This document shows, in pieces, positions 1-10,389 of a stretch of 64,000 nt of DNA (the stretch's first letter is position 1; each line of letters begins with the position of its first letter). The position numbers were made by a program, and so were the translations under genes. Origin of the DNA: Bradyrhizobium barranii subsp. barranii (lineage in GTDB: Bacteria > Pseudomonadota > Alphaproteobacteria > Rhizobiales > Xanthobacteraceae); assembly GCF_017565645.3 (NCBI RefSeq), contig NZ_CP086136.1, forward strand, positions 1,302,001-1,366,000, in the 5' to 3' direction. Below the pieces are notes generated by a model. It searched no databases. It saw only the letters and a list, made by a program, of their open reading frames with translations, and was not told where the DNA came from.

Positions 1-110
1 CGGAGCACGCCTTCATGCATCCCAAGTTCAACCGTCCGATCGTCTGGAAAGGCCGCATCTATCGCCCGACTTATGACGGCCGCATCGACGTCTATGGCCT
101 GACGAACTAG
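1..110 (+). CDS. C-terminal end of an unidentified protein (partial)
   Basis: The first 110 bases hold an open frame that enters from outside the window and ends at a TAG at 108-110. The 35 visible residues are rich in aromatic and basic residues (PIVWKGRIYRPTYDG, ending VYGLTN). Codon use is normal for the region. I do not recognise the family from this tail alone. The next gene is on the opposite strand, so the two converge. Confidence 0.55.
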   Translation, partial: EHAFMHPKFNRPIVWKGRIYRPTYDGRIDVYGLTN

Positions 111-240
111 CTGCTGTCCCTCTCCCTTCTTCGCGGGAGAGGGTGGCTCGCGGCAGAGCGTCTCTGCTCTTGGTGCGTCGAAGCAACTCTCATCCGCCTT
201 GCCATCGGCAAGGCACCTTCTCCCACAGGGGGGAAGAAGA

Positions 241-465
241 TCACCCGCCGTGCGACTCCACCACCTTGCGGCAGGCGTCCGAGAGCTTTGTCTTGTTCTC
301 GCGCAGGCAGGCATTCATCTGCGGCGGCTTGCCGATATGTTCGGCGCAGAATTTGCCGGCGTCGCTGCGGCAGGCCATCTGCTCTTGCGGCGTCGGACCG
401 GATTGCGCAGCGGCGGGCAGGATGGCGGCAGCGAGCAGCAGCGCGGCAAGAACTGAAGTCCTCAT
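241..465 (-). CDS. small exported Cys-containing protein
   Basis: This encodes 74 residues. The start is the ATG at 465, chosen because AGAGGTG lies just upstream and because a clean signal peptide follows (MRTSVLAALLLAAAILPAAAQ). The mature part has four cysteines in the pattern of the short cysteine-rich repeat proteins common in rhizobia (MACRSDAGKFC, MNACLRENK, DACRK). It is probably periplasmic and disulfide-bonded. An upstream in-frame GTG/ATG extension exists but would bury the signal peptide. No specific function can be given. Confidence 0.75.
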   Translation of the reverse strand: MRTSVLAALLLAAAILPAAAQSGPTPQEQMACRSDAGKFCAEHIGKPPQMNACLRENKTKLSDACRKVVESHGG

Positions 466-691
466 GAGACACCTCTTTGGGATTGTGACGGGTCCCGCTG
501 GGATCGGGTGAGCCGGACCATCTCGCGGAGGGCCGTTGCCGGTCCATGCCATGTTCATGGCATCGGCTCGCCCGCCGCACCCCCATCTTCATGGCATGTA
601 TCCGCGCGCCGTCTTTTGCCATTCAGGCTGCACGTCGGCTGCGAGACCCGGTGATTGCATCGGGGCGCCGAACGGGAAGCAGGAGAGCAAG

Positions 692-973
692 ATGTCGAAA
701 AACGTGGGAGCGCTGAGCGCCGGCCTGACGGTCATGATGCTCGCGGGTGCGGCGATGGTGTCGCTGGGCACGAGCCCGGCGCAGGCGGTGGTCTATTGCA
801 AGACGGTCGGCGTGCCCAAGGGCTGCGTGGTGCGGCCGGCCGGGGCGGTGGTGGTCGCGCCGGCCGCCGCGGTCGCGGTGGCGACGCCCGGTGTCGGCGC
901 GCCCGGCATCGGCGTCCGTGCGGGGACGCCGATGAATCGCGGAGGCCCGGTCAATCGCGTCGGCGTGCGCTGA
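692..973 (+). CDS. small exported Ala/Val/Gly-rich protein
   Basis: This encodes 93 residues starting at the ATG at 692, preceded by AGGAG at 681-685. An N-terminal signal peptide ends near SPAQA-VVYCK. The mature protein has two cysteines close together (VYCKTVGVPKGCVV), then a low-complexity Val/Ala/Pro stretch and a Gly/Arg tail. This layout is common among Bradyrhizobium exported proteins of unknown function. It stands alone between divergent and convergent neighbours. Confidence 0.7.
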   Translation: MSKNVGALSAGLTVMMLAGAAMVSLGTSPAQAVVYCKTVGVPKGCVVRPAGAVVVAPAAAVAVATPGVGAPGIGVRAGTPMNRGGPVNRVGVR

Positions 974-1110
974 CGATCTCGTTTGATTGAGTTGATTGCA
1001 TCGCTTCGGGCGAAAGGATGACCTGCGGACGAACCCTCCGTCCTCCGCATGACGATAATCCGGCCCGTTCCCTCTCTCCGTGCGTCCCACACGTTCGGGG
1101 AGGGGGCTTT

Positions 1111-3047
1111 TCAGCCCGTGGCGGCGGCGTCGCTATCGGGAAAGGTTTTCGGCAGTTGCAGCCGTACGCGCGTCCCCGAGGAATCCGAGGCCAGATCCAG
1201 CACCGCGCCGCAGCGCGCGGCGCGGCTTCGCATGTTGCGCAGACCCCGCGCGGTCTGGCCTGCACTCCCGGCTTCGCCGTTGCCGGACAGGGCAAAGCCC
1301 ATGCCGTCGTCCGCAACGCTGATCACGCCACACGGCCGGTCACCATCTCCTCGGCCATCGTCGAGCGTCTCGATGGTAACAACGATATGGCGCGCCTGCG
1401 CGTGCTTGACCGCGTTGGTCACGGCCTCGTCGAGGATGCGCACGATCTGGATGACGTGCCATGGCCGCAGTTCGGGATGCAGCGGCAGGCCCTGCGGCGT
1501 CGCCACGTGCCATCCGAGGGCGACGTCGTGCGGCCGCAATTGTGCCGCCGCGCGCTCGCGCCAGGAGCCGAGCGCAAGCATCAGGTCGCCGCCGATGTCG
1601 TCCATGGAATCGATGACGAGGCGAAGATCCTTCAGCGCGGCGCGCGCCGCATCCGTGATGGTCGCGCCCTCGTGTCCGCGCTCGGAGAGCGCGACGATGC
1701 TGACGAGCTGACCGCCGAGGCCGTCATGCAGGTCGCGCATCAAGCGCGTGCGCTCGTTGGCGAGTGCGGCGGCACGGGCGCGCTCTTCTTCGCGGGCGAA
1801 GCTTGCCTTCAGCCGCTCCTCGGCCTCGCGCACGCGTGCGATGAGTTGGCCGGCGAAGCTGTCGACCTCGTTGAGCGCGCGGGCGAAGCGCCAGGTCAGT
1901 CCGGCGCCTATCGCCACCAGCATCGCGGAATAGGACAGCCGCGTGACGAAGGTGCGATCGTCCGGCACGAACTCGAACGCCGAGAGCATGTCGTGAAACC
2001 AGCAGGTCAGCACGATGGTCACGGCGCAGCCGAAGGTAAAGCTCGCCGCGTCCTGCCGCCTGATCACCGCCCACGTCAGGATGACGACCAGCAGCATCAG
2101 GCACAGGCCCACGGTCGGCACGCCGAGGAACAGAAAGGTGATGCGCGGGATCGGCTGGCCCGCAAAGAGCCCGACCAGCAGGATGACGAGCCCCGGCGCG
2201 AACAACAGCAGCCCGTAGCGCGGCCAGCGCCAGCCGAAGAACAGCACCGCGAACGTCACGACCAGCGCGCTCTCGATCGGCGCGGACGCCAGCAGGATGG
2301 CGGCCAGCCGCGGATAAGGCGCGGGCGGCAGCGGCGCCGGCGCGAAGGCCTGCATCGCGCCGACGAGCATTCCTGCCGCCAGCACGCCATAGACCGGCTC
2401 GCGGCGTCGCATCAGCCACATGATGGCGAGGATCACCGCCAGCAACGATTGCCAGGCCGAGAACACCACGGGCAGCGTCACGAACAGCAGCGTGCGCGTC
2501 TCGTAGGCTCCCCGCAGGCTTTCGTCCGGCCCGACATAGACGGTGTCGAGGAAGCCTCGCTCGGACCCCACACCAACAGCCGCACGGTGATGGCGTTGCT
2601 GCCGTCGCGCAGCAGCGACGACGGGATCAGTGCGATCTCCGGCGTGTTGCGGTCGGGCCGGTTGGCGGTGGGATCGCGCCGCGAGTCCAGGATCGCGACG
2701 CCGTTGACCGCGACCTCCACGCCGTTGCTGAAGCGCGGCAGGAAAACCGACCAGGCCGTGTTTGCCGCATCGGGCTTGAAGACGAACGCGCCCGAATAGA
2801 GCGGCGGGTCCTGGAGCGCGTAGCGCGACGACGTGAAATGCGGCAGCGTCACCGCCCGGGTCGTGCCGTCCTCCCGCAGCGAAAATTCGCTCACGGCAAA
2901 ATCGTCGGGGTCGCTGGGCTGGAGCAGCCGCAGCCCCTGGATAGTGACGATCACGATCAGGACCTGGAGCAGCAGATAAGGCACGAGGCGCGACACGATC
3001 AGCCGGCGCCGCGGTCGCGCAGGTGCCTTTGCTGCAATCTCGCTCAC
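1111..3047 (-). CDS. NarL-type sensor histidine kinase (single-base frameshift)
   Basis: Two overlapping frames form one kinase of about 645 residues. The first (start 3047) has a transmembrane helix at residues 20-40 and a periplasmic sensing domain resembling a jelly roll. The second (from about 2571) carries several membrane helices, a coiled coil, the HisKA_3 dimerisation box RDLHDGLGGQL and a HATPase domain (DEAVTNAVKHA, ADDGMGF, GLRNMRSRA). The break lies at a run of four Gs near 2573-2576; one extra G gives a smooth join (LLVWG-SERGFLD). The gene overlaps the response-regulator stop by 4 bases, so both are co-translated and the kinase presumably phosphorylates that regulator. What it senses is unknown. 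A true pseudogene cannot be excluded, but a homopolymer sequencing error is the simpler reading. Confidence 0.8.
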
Positions 3048-3733
3048 AGCTTGATCAGGCCCTGCTGCACCGCCTCGAACACCGCTTCGCTGCGCGTGTG
3101 CACTTCGAGCTTGCGATAGATGTTCTTGATGTGGCCGGGCACGGTCTGCCTGGACAGGCCGAGATGGCTCGCGATCTCGGCGTAGCTGAAACCCTTGGCG
3201 ATGCCCCAGAGGATATCGATCTCGCGCGGGGTGAGTCGTGCGGTGTTGAGCACGGGACCCCGCGGCGGCTCGGCCGAACTCGGCGCGGCGCCTTGCGTTC
3301 TACGTACGATGAAACGGGCGATCGAGGCCGAGATCGGCGAATGGCCGGCGACCAGATTGCGCACGGTGGTGGCGATATCGGTCGGGAAGGCGTCCTTCAG
3401 GAGATAGCCGGTGGCGCCGACCGTGATCGCGGAGATCACGCTCTCCTCGTCGCCGAGCGCCGAGATCACCATGATCTCGGTGTCGGGAAAGCGCTGCCGG
3501 GTCTCGCGGATCAGCTCGATGCCATGGCCGTCGGGCAGCCGCAGATCGGTCAGCAGCACGCGCGGCGCGCCGCCGTTCAGGGCCTGGCGCGCCTCGCCGA
3601 GCGTGGCTGCGCTGCGCACCTTGTAGCCGGCCTTGACCAGCGCATCCTGGAGCCGCCAGCAGGTCGGCGCGTCGTCCTCGACGAGGAGGATGGTGATGGC
3701 CTCACCCGTCTCGCCCTGTTCGCTCATGTTCAT
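3044..3733 (-). CDS. LuxR/NarL-family response regulator
   Basis: This encodes 229 residues. The receiver domain (about 12-130) has the acidic pair ED-D at 19-21, the phospho-acceptor Asp63 in LLTDLRLPDG, and the conserved Lys in GYLLKDAF. A LuxR-type helix-turn-helix follows (about 165-225: LTPREIDILWGIAKG, IASHLGLSRQTVPGHIKNIYRKL). It is the first gene of a two-gene unit; its stop overlaps the kinase start by 4 bases, fitting a cognate pair. It should act as a DNA-binding regulator activated by phosphorylation. Targets are not evident. Confidence 0.93.
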   Translation of the reverse strand: MNMSEQGETGEAITILLVEDDAPTCWRLQDALVKAGYKVRSAATLGEARQALNGGAPRVLLTDLRLPDGHGIELIRETRQRFPDTEIMVISALGDEESVISAITVGATGYLLKDAFPTDIATTVRNLVAGHSPISASIARFIVRRTQGAAPSSAEPPRGPVLNTARLTPREIDILWGIAKGFSYAEIASHLGLSRQTVPGHIKNIYRKLEVHTRSEAVFEAVQQGLIKL

Positions 3734-3847
3734 CGTCCCGCACCGCGTGTCCCCCGCGGCGCGAGGCCAAGTTTAGCCGCGGCGCGGACGCCGTGACACC
3801 CATAATCATGGGGGCGTTGTCACTCTTCCGCTCCGTTGCGCCGGCGC

Positions 3848-6580
3848 CTACTGCTTTGGCGTCGGCGGCGCGGGCAGACGCTGTACCGTGATCCGCGCCG
3901 TGCCGCTGTTGTTCTTGTAGTATTGTTCGTCCGGCCCGAAATAGTCGGCGTATTTTGCCGGGGCCAGCCATCGCAGGAAGCCCGGGACGATCTGCACGGC
4001 GTCGTTGACGTAGAAGAACAGCTCGCCGGAATCAGGTGCGGTGAATTCGGCCACCATCCGGTCTGCAAGTTTCTGCGTGTCCCAGACCTTGCGGGCCGAC
4101 TCGTCTGGCGGAAGCGCATCGAATGTGCCCATCTTCGCGATATCGGCCTTGAGTTTCGTCAGCTTCGCCGCATCGTCCGTGCTCGATTCCTCAGCGTTTT
4201 CGATGCGGACGGGATATCTGTTTTTTGGCTCATCCTGAGCATTGTCCTCGGGGAGGGTCGGGTCAATGCGGCGCGGCAGGTCATCTGCCGACATCACGTT
4301 CATGGCCTGCAGTGGCTGATCGTTCAGGCCCTTCTCGCCGACGCGTACGACCGGCTGGAACCAGTCCGCGCCGAACAGTCGCCGGGTCGGGAGAGCGAGG
4401 TAATGGTGGTTTTCGTAGGTCTGGAATCCGTTGACGCCGGTCATGATCGTGCGGTCGAACCAGCGTTGGTCGATATCGATCCAGACCCGGTATTTGCGGC
4501 CCTTCTCCACGGCGAGCCTGCTTGCCCAGCAGAACTGGTTGACGTTGAAAAGCTCGGCCGCAGGAAGCGCGTTGTCGCCCACCGGCTTGGCTGGCGGAAT
4601 GTCTACCGCGACGTTCGCTCCCTTTTTCTTCGCCTCTGCGGCTTTTGTTTCCGGGGCTTCACAAACCTGTCCGGTCGCGACGCGCCAGGTGAAGAAGCTG
4701 CTCGAGGCGATCAGCAAGGCCGCGGCGTAGATGACGACGATGGAGACGACGGGAAAGATGATCTTGGTGAACGGAAAGCTCATCCACCGCGCATTTCGCT
4801 GCATCAAACCGCCAAACCTGAACAACCAACTCATCCGGCTGAGGTTTTTTGCGCTCGCCTTCCGTTCCGGCCGGTACCAGGCGAGCCGCGCCCGCTCCTG
4901 GATGCCATCACGCAGCGAGGCGTTGATGCTCCAGACCCACCACGTGACCAGCACGACGAGTGAGGTCGCGACAGGATAATAGAGTGCGATATTGAGCCAT
5001 GGCCCCGCATAGGAGGGCAACACGTTCTTGAGCAGGTTCGCGACGGAGCCGAGTATGGCGCTGAAACCCCAGTCGATGTTGCTGACAAAATCGCGCAGGC
5101 TCTTGCCGGATGTATCTATGATCTTGTGGGCGATCCACGGCCAGGCGGCAATGATGCCCGTCATGATCAGGAGCGCGAAATAGGCCACGCGTCGCCACCA
5201 CACGGCGCCGCGCGCCAGATTCGCCATGTCCGCGTCTGGCGCTTTCATTCCAGTGAAGGCGTCGGATTCCTCCTTGCTTATCGGACGCCTCGCTTTCTTC
5301 GCGTAGGCGTCATGCATGGCCTGGTGCGCGCCGTCATTGGTGAGCTCCCTGATGCTTGCGTCGGGCTCAGCACCCGCGCGTTCGCCGGCAGCATGATCGG
5401 CGCATAATCGTCGCATCCGAACAGCATTCGTTCGACCACGGCGAAGTGAACGACCGGTTTGCCGCCGTTTGCATCGCCTTCGAGGATCGGCCGCGGACCG
5501 TAGCGGTAAAGCACGGCGGCGCCGCTGCGTGAATCGTGCTTTGGCCCGATCGCCGATTGATACTCGCGGAAACGCTCGATCGTGCCGTTCTGGAAGCGCA
5601 ATTGGCCACCGAGCTGTTCGGCCATCCAGACCAGCGGAACGAAGGAGAGGGTGGATTCCGGGTAACCGCCGCCAATGTCGGAATGGACGCCCGCGAACCA
5701 CACCTCCTTGACAGTCTGGTCATTCGCTAGACGGCTCTGGTCGATCCGCAGCGGATGAAAGGTGGTGCGCTCGTCGTCGAGCGCGAGCGCGTGACAGATG
5801 TGCTTCGCCTTGCGCGAGGGTCGGTGATTGCGGAACGAAATCGGCCAAATTGCCCAGTCGATCGCGACGCGCAGCTCCTCGATCGGTACGCCGAAAGCCT
5901 CGACCGTGTCGAACAGCCCGAGGAATTCGATCTTGACGTTCTTGCGGCCGGCCATGGCCTTGCGGACCGTGCAATAGGAGCGGTGCCAGCAGACGAAATG
6001 GTAGATGATGAGCAGCAGGTCGCGAATCCAGCGCGCAATCCAGATCGTCGGCAGGCTGCGATAGCCCACCGATTCCTTGCGGTATTCCCGCCATGCGGAC
6101 ATGGCGTTGCGCTCCATCTCTGCATGCGAGACCGGCTCGCCCTTGATTTCCGCCGGCCCAATCCCTGGCTCGCGATCAGCGCCGCCAGCGTGCGCGCAGT
6201 GAAGGCGCCGCGGCTGAAGCCGAAGATGTAGATCTCGTCGCCCTCGCGCCAGTTCCAGCACAGGAAGCGGTAGAGCTTGCGGACGTTGGAGGGAACGCCG
6301 ATGCCGGTGGCGCCGTCGATGGCCGCGAGCGGCGCCCAGCCGGCGGTGCCGACGCCCTTGATGTAATGCGCGATCTGGTCCGGCTGGGTGTGGTCGAGCG
6401 CTTCATAGAGCCGCCAGACGCTGGATTCCTGGGCGGTGAACGCGTTGCCCGTGCCGTCGGCGAACAGCACCAGCTTGCGCTTCGACAGGGTGGTGGCGGT
6501 CGTCCCGCCGGCGCTTGCATCGTCATGCGTGTGCTTGGGTCTGCAGAATTACCATTCTGCGCGCCATCATGCTGGGTCAT
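3848..6580 (-). CDS. DUF2235 alpha/beta-hydrolase-fold membrane protein (three frameshifts)
   Basis: Four frames tile into one protein of about 910 residues. The start is ATG 6580, preceded by GAGGGG. The N-terminal half is a DUF2235 (Tle1-like) domain: LVLFADGTGN, the nucleophile elbow GFSRGAFTAR, LGLFDTVEAFG and HSDIGGGYPE. The C-terminal half has three to four transmembrane helices (around 5230-4700) and a soluble tail rich in W, Y and D. The breaks lie near 6533 (run of C), 6165 (run of G) and 5370 (GG), and each is healed by adding one base to a homopolymer. Homologues include lipases and type VI effectors, but no type VI genes are present here, so a housekeeping or envelope role is equally possible. 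Confidence 0.75.
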
Positions 6581-6809
6581 GGGGCCCCTCTGGCAATCGA
6601 TGGTGAAGCACTTCAGGCTGGCGCCGTTCAGCGCTTCACGATTTCAATCAATGGTTGCGTCATGAAAACAGGTGCATTCTGTGCATAATCCCGTTGAGGT
6701 AGCAAGCGAGATCGCGCGCCGCCCTGCCGCGGTCGGACGCCGCGGCATGACGGTCACGAAAACGTTTGGTCTTGCTGGTGCCGGCGGCGAGAGGCGCGAT
6801 GTCGGCGGA

Positions 6810-6838
6810 CGCCTCTCCCCTGCGAGCGGGGAGAGGCG
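6810..6838. repeat. perfect hairpin, 11-bp stem
   Basis: CGCCTCTCCCC and GGGGAGAGGCG flank a 7-base loop. It sits just downstream of the gene ending at 6852 and has no T run. It resembles the CTCTCCC/GGGAGAG intergenic repeats common in Bradyrhizobium (a related stretch is at about 117-145). It may act as an mRNA 3' stabiliser. Confidence 0.6.
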
Positions 6839-6851
6839 GAGCGTTCAGCTC

Positions 6852-7103
6852 CTACCTGCCATTGCCGCGGCAAGCGCCGCCGGGGCCGATATGGTAGCCG
6901 CGCGGGCAGGCATGCGCGGCGGGGTTGGCGTAGTTCCTGAGGCAGCCGCCATAGGGGCCGCGGTGCCAGCCGGGGCCGCAGCCGCCGGCGACCGCGATGA
7001 CGTCGCCGTTCGCGCCTGCGTTGAGCAGGGTGAGCGGCATGGCCTGGGCAACGCCCGTGATCGCGCCGAGCGTGAGAGCCGTGGCAAACAGGGTGCGTAT
7101 CAT
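6852..7103 (-). CDS. small exported Gly/Cys-rich protein, GCG_CRPN-like
   Basis: This encodes 83 residues with a good Shine-Dalgarno site (GGGAGGAAGAC-ATG). A signal peptide ends near GVAQA. The mature part carries GGCGPGWHRGPYGGC and a second cysteine pair (HACPRGYHIGPGGAC). The GGCGPGWHRGP motif matches the GCG_CRPN type of short secreted alphaproteobacterial proteins, as far as I can judge from memory. The four cysteines probably form two disulfides. It lies 24 bases downstream of the next gene and is probably co-transcribed with it. Function unknown. Confidence 0.72.
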   Translation of the reverse strand: MIRTLFATALTLGAITGVAQAMPLTLLNAGANGDVIAVAGGCGPGWHRGPYGGCLRNYANPAAHACPRGYHIGPGGACRGNGR

Positions 7104-7127
7104 GTCTTCCTCCCGAATGCCCTTGCT

Positions 7128-7370
7128 TCAATGGCCGGCGGCGAACGCGATGCCGGCGCGTACTTCGGCGATCGCCTGGTCGATCATCCCGATCGCCTTC
7201 TCGCGATGACCGCCCTTGTTCGGCTCTGCCTTGCCGAGCTCGGCGCGGGCCGATTGCAGGATCGCGATGGCTTCGTCCATGTGCGGCTGCGCGCCAAGCG
7301 CGTAACCGATGCAGAGGCTGGTCGCGATGGCGCCGCCGAGCACGAGGCTGCGGGGTAGAGAGGTTCGCAT
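7128..7370 (-). CDS. small exported helical protein
   Basis: This encodes 80 residues after GGAGGAG-N6-ATG. An N-terminal hydrophobic segment (about 8-26) is a signal peptide or anchor. The rest is amphipathic helix (MDEAIAILQSARAELGKAEP, then KAIGMIDQAIAEVRAG). Short proteins of this kind recur in Bradyrhizobium; the function is not known to me. It probably forms an operon with the Gly/Cys-rich gene just downstream. Confidence 0.7.
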   Translation of the reverse strand: MRTSLPRSLVLGGAIATSLCIGYALGAQPHMDEAIAILQSARAELGKAEPNKGGHREKAIGMIDQAIAEVRAGIAFAAGH

Positions 7371-7666
7371 GTCGTTGTCTCCTCCAGCGGGCGTCAGGCT
7401 GGGGCCGCCCGTTTGCCCGGATGCAGTCCTTGTGTGGCGTGCCGCATCCGCTGCCTGAATAGGGCCCGCTTGTGTGGGGCGTCTTGGACTGTCCGGCGCC
7501 AGCGCCGTCGCAGCTTGGACTGACCGGCGCGGCTTGATTCACGTTGGCGTGCTGATAGCTTGCGGTATGCTGGTCTTCTGCGGGCGTCCGTTTGGCGTGC
7601 GAGGTTCGGCGAGCGCCAAGCCTTTTTTAAGAACTTAGAAAAGCCATTCTCGAAAAGTCGTTCTCG

Positions 7667-8626
7667 ATGTCCGTCATCAGGAAGTCGCTCTCGACCGAGA
7701 TGCTGCCGCAGGACTTGTCCGACCGGCAGCGCTTCATCCGCTTCGCGGAGCTGTTCGAGCATTTCTCCAACACCGGCGAGCTCGATCCGGCGTCCGACGT
7801 GCCGTTTCGAGCCACGATGAACTCGATCCATATCGGCACCACGATGCTCGGCCGTTGCGATGGCAGCTTCGTCACGGTCCGGCGCGAGAAGCGCCAGGTG
7901 ATCGAGACCGGCGACGACCGCTTTTGCCTCGCGCGCAACACCGGAGATCTTCCGTCTCAGGTGATCCATCGTGGCCGCGAATTCACCATGCGGCCGGGAG
8001 CGATGGTGCTGCTCAAGCTGGATGAGCCGTTCTTCGCGGCCGACGGCGCGAGCCAAAAGCGCTTCACCAACGTGCATCTGCCGGTCGATACGCTGCGCGC
8101 GATGGTCGCCGACATCGACGATCTCGTCGGCTGCGAGCTCGAGCCCGGCGGCGCGCTGTCGCTGGCGATGGATTACAGCGATCTCCTCCTCCGCAATCCC
8201 ACGGCCGCCGACGAGGCCGGCATGGCGATCGCCGGCCATCTGCTCGACCTTGCCGCGATCGGTCTCGGTGCCCGCAGCGATATCGCCACTGCCGCGCGAC
8301 GCGGGGGCCTGCGCGCCGTGCGGCTCAAGGCCGTGCTGTCGATTCTTGAGGCGCGCTTCCACGAGCCGGGTTTTTCCGCCCAGAAGCTTGCCGCCGCCGG
8401 CGGCCTTTCCGAGCGCTACGTCAACGAGCTGCTGTTCGAGGCCGGCGCCAGCTTCACCACCCGCCTCACTGAGCTGCGTCTGCGCAAGGCCGCCGACCTC
8501 CTGGCACATCGCGAGGGCCGCATCAGCGACATCGCCTTTGCCTGCGGCTTCAACGATCTCTCTTATTTCAACCGCTGCTTCCGCAGGCGGTTTGGGTTGA
8601 CGCCGACCGCGGCGAGGGGGAAGTGA
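7667..8626 (+). CDS. AraC-family transcriptional regulator
   Basis: This encodes 319 residues. The N-terminal half (about 20-200) has the AraC-binding-like fold seen with anthranilate/benzoate dioxygenase regulators. The C-terminal 100 residues are an AraC helix-turn-helix pair, ending FACGFNDLSYFNRCFRRRFGLTPTAAR, a textbook second helix-turn-helix. It stands alone, with convergent or divergent neighbours and no adjacent catabolic operon, so its ligand and targets cannot be inferred. The 296 bases upstream hold no other gene. Confidence 0.9.
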   Translation: MSVIRKSLSTEMLPQDLSDRQRFIRFAELFEHFSNTGELDPASDVPFRATMNSIHIGTTMLGRCDGSFVTVRREKRQVIETGDDRFCLARNTGDLPSQVIHRGREFTMRPGAMVLLKLDEPFFAADGASQKRFTNVHLPVDTLRAMVADIDDLVGCELEPGGALSLAMDYSDLLLRNPTAADEAGMAIAGHLLDLAAIGLGARSDIATAARRGGLRAVRLKAVLSILEARFHEPGFSAQKLAAAGGLSERYVNELLFEAGASFTTRLTELRLRKAADLLAHREGRISDIAFACGFNDLSYFNRCFRRRFGLTPTAARGK

Positions 8627-8633
8627 GAGAGCG

Positions 8634-8864
8634 CTAGGTCTCCACCCTCGGTGGCGGATAGCGGCGCGCCAGCGCTGACAGCGGCAGGTGCCGTTCGCCT
8701 TCCGGCAGCTCCAGAAAGGCCAGCACTTGCGGCCGCTTCCAGTCACCGATGCCGAAATCCATCGCCATCCATTTCTGCGGCTCGGGGCCTTCGAGGCCCC
8801 GGACCCAGACGAAATAGCGGGGGAGGTCGTCGGCGTCCGCTTCCGTCGTGCGTCTCCTGGCCAT
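8634..8864 (-). CDS. conserved-looking small hypothetical protein
   Basis: This encodes 76 residues from ATG 8864. It is charged and aromatic (RYFVWVRGLEGPEPQKWMAMDFG) with no signal peptide or membrane segment. It converges with the AraC gene, the two stops being 8 bases apart. The Shine-Dalgarno site is weak (GAGCAG). Composition looks coding, but I do not recognise the family. Confidence 0.6.
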   Translation of the reverse strand: MARRRTTEADADDLPRYFVWVRGLEGPEPQKWMAMDFGIGDWKRPQVLAFLELPEGERHLPLSALARRYPPPRVET

Positions 8865-8970
8865 CAAAGCTGCTCACTGGATCACCATTTCGTTGCGGTA
8901 GGATATAGGTATCGGCTCGCCGAAGTCGAACTCCCGGCTGCGGGTCCTCTGAGGCTGGACCGGTTGGTTA

Positions 8971-9450
8971 ATGCGCAGGTCTGAAGATATGAACGAAGTC
9001 ATGATCGATGGCTGGGGGGACGCCTCGGACGTCACGAAAAGGCTGATCGGCTCGTGGTCCTTCAACCGCGTCATCGAAGGCCAGGCTACGATGCAGGGTA
9101 TCGCGATCTTCACGCCCCTGGACGAGGGGCGGTTGGCCTATCGCGAGCAGGGATATCTGAAGCTCGCGAACGGCACCATTGTGCAGGCCGAACGCGAATA
9201 CGTCTTCAGCAACAGCGACGGAGGTTTCAAGGTCTTCTTCAGCGAAGATCCGCCGCGGCTGTTTCACGAGATTTCACTGTCCGCATCTTCCGGAGGAGAG
9301 CTGAGCGGACGTGCGCGCCATCTTTGCAAGCACGACGACTATCAGTCGGCCTACAAGTTTCGGCCGGATGGAACGTTCGTCGTCCGTCATGTCGTATCGG
9401 GTCCACGCAAGGACTATACGATGAACACGACCTACACGCGTCTCTCGTGA
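8971..9450 (+). CDS. DUF6314-like lipocalin-type protein
   Basis: This encodes 159 residues; starts at 8971, 8989 or 9001 are all possible. The pattern GSWSFNRVIEG, RLAYREQGYLKLANG, REYVF, FHEISL, HLCKHDDYQSAYKF and SGPRKDYTMNTTYTR matches DUF6314, a small beta-barrel family with an invariant GP-RKDY near the C-terminus. No enzymatic role is established for the family. It is encoded singly. Confidence 0.75.
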   Translation: MRRSEDMNEVMIDGWGDASDVTKRLIGSWSFNRVIEGQATMQGIAIFTPLDEGRLAYREQGYLKLANGTIVQAEREYVFSNSDGGFKVFFSEDPPRLFHEISLSASSGGELSGRARHLCKHDDYQSAYKFRPDGTFVVRHVVSGPRKDYTMNTTYTRLS

Positions 9451-9485
9451 TCAAGCCGGGGCGATGGCGACGGCCGTGCCGCCTC

Positions 9486-9788
9486 TCACCGCCAGAGCTC
9501 ACTCTCCGCCACGCGGTTGATGTCGGCGAGCCGGCGGTCGGCGTTGCCGTGAAGATCGATGCTCTCAACCAGCGTTAGCAGACGCTGATATGCGCCATCG
9601 GCGATTTCGACCGGCAGCGGCTCCTCGTCAAAGGCCTCGACATAGCTGCCGACGAGGCCGCTCAACAGGCGGCAAAGACCGCGCTGGGCGGGATCGTCCC
9701 GGCCGAGCGTCTCGAGCTTTTGCTGAAATGTCCGGAAGGTGCGCAGGCCGTGGTGCTGTTGCGAAAGCCACGTATGCAGGTCGTTCAT
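9486..9788 (-). CDS. hypothetical helical protein
   Basis: This encodes 100 residues with AAGGAG correctly spaced before ATG 9788. It is predicted to be mostly helical and soluble, with no cysteines except one (GLCRLLSGLVGSYVEAFDEEPL). I do not recognise the family. It is the last gene before a 600-base non-coding stretch that separates core-like genes from the accessory region. Confidence 0.62.
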   Translation of the reverse strand: MNDLHTWLSQQHHGLRTFRTFQQKLETLGRDDPAQRGLCRLLSGLVGSYVEAFDEEPLPVEIADGAYQRLLTLVESIDLHGNADRRLADINRVAESELWR

Positions 9789-10389
9789 GTGAGCTCCTTC
9801 GAGTTACAGAAGAAGCTACCGGTTTATACAGGTGGGATGTGACGATTGGAAGGGGAGGGAAACACCGGATTCGTTGATCTAGTCCGCCTTCGCCAAGGCT
9901 TCGGCGGGACAGCCTTCGCTGCTTCGCATGGATAGACTGCGCCCGGCTCGCCCAGCCGTAGCTGCGAAGCAGCGAAGGCTGGTGCGCCACTCAGAACAAA
10001 ACTGCGAACTCGTATGTAATTGAAATCGCTGTGTAATTCAGCCATGCATTGCTTAAGGGTTGAGCTTATCTTCAATAGGACAAGCGCGCCGGCTGGAAGG
10101 ACATTGGGCCAAGAGAAAGCGAGTGGCCTCAAGTGCCGTCATGCAGCCGAGACCGGCGTGACAGCCTGCCGATAGACGCCGTCCCCCGCGTCGCCAGCCG
10201 CAAAGAGGCCTGGCCTGAGCGTCGCAAATCGGTGAGAGCTACGCTCGCCTGCGCTGATGATCGGAGGAACGAGAATACGTTTTGCTCCTTCAAACAGGTT
10301 TTTTTGCGCTCGAGCGCATTGGCGGCGCGCCGCAACGGCTCTAGGTAAACTGGCGATATTGACGATCGTCGAGAGCGGGAGACAAGGCA
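9789..10389. repeat. non-coding stretch with palindromic repeat (9884-9980)
   Basis: No credible gene is seen. At 9884-9910 there is a TCCGCC/GGCGGA hairpin. A perfect 17-bp inverted repeat follows: AGCCTTCGCTGCTTCGC at 9911-9927 and its complement at 9964-9980. This is a typical dispersed intergenic palindrome of Bradyrhizobium. The DNA beyond about 10,000 becomes visibly more AT-rich, so this may be near the left edge of accessory DNA. Confidence 0.65.

Noticed and set aside
1018..2799. A 593-codon open frame on the plus strand
   Set aside because: It is the shadow of the histidine kinase on the other strand; it is extremely Arg/His/Gln-rich and has no family.
3848..6580. DUF2235 protein as a type VI secretion effector
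   Set aside because: No VgrG, Hcp, immunity or adaptor gene nearby; DUF2235 occurs widely outside type VI loci.
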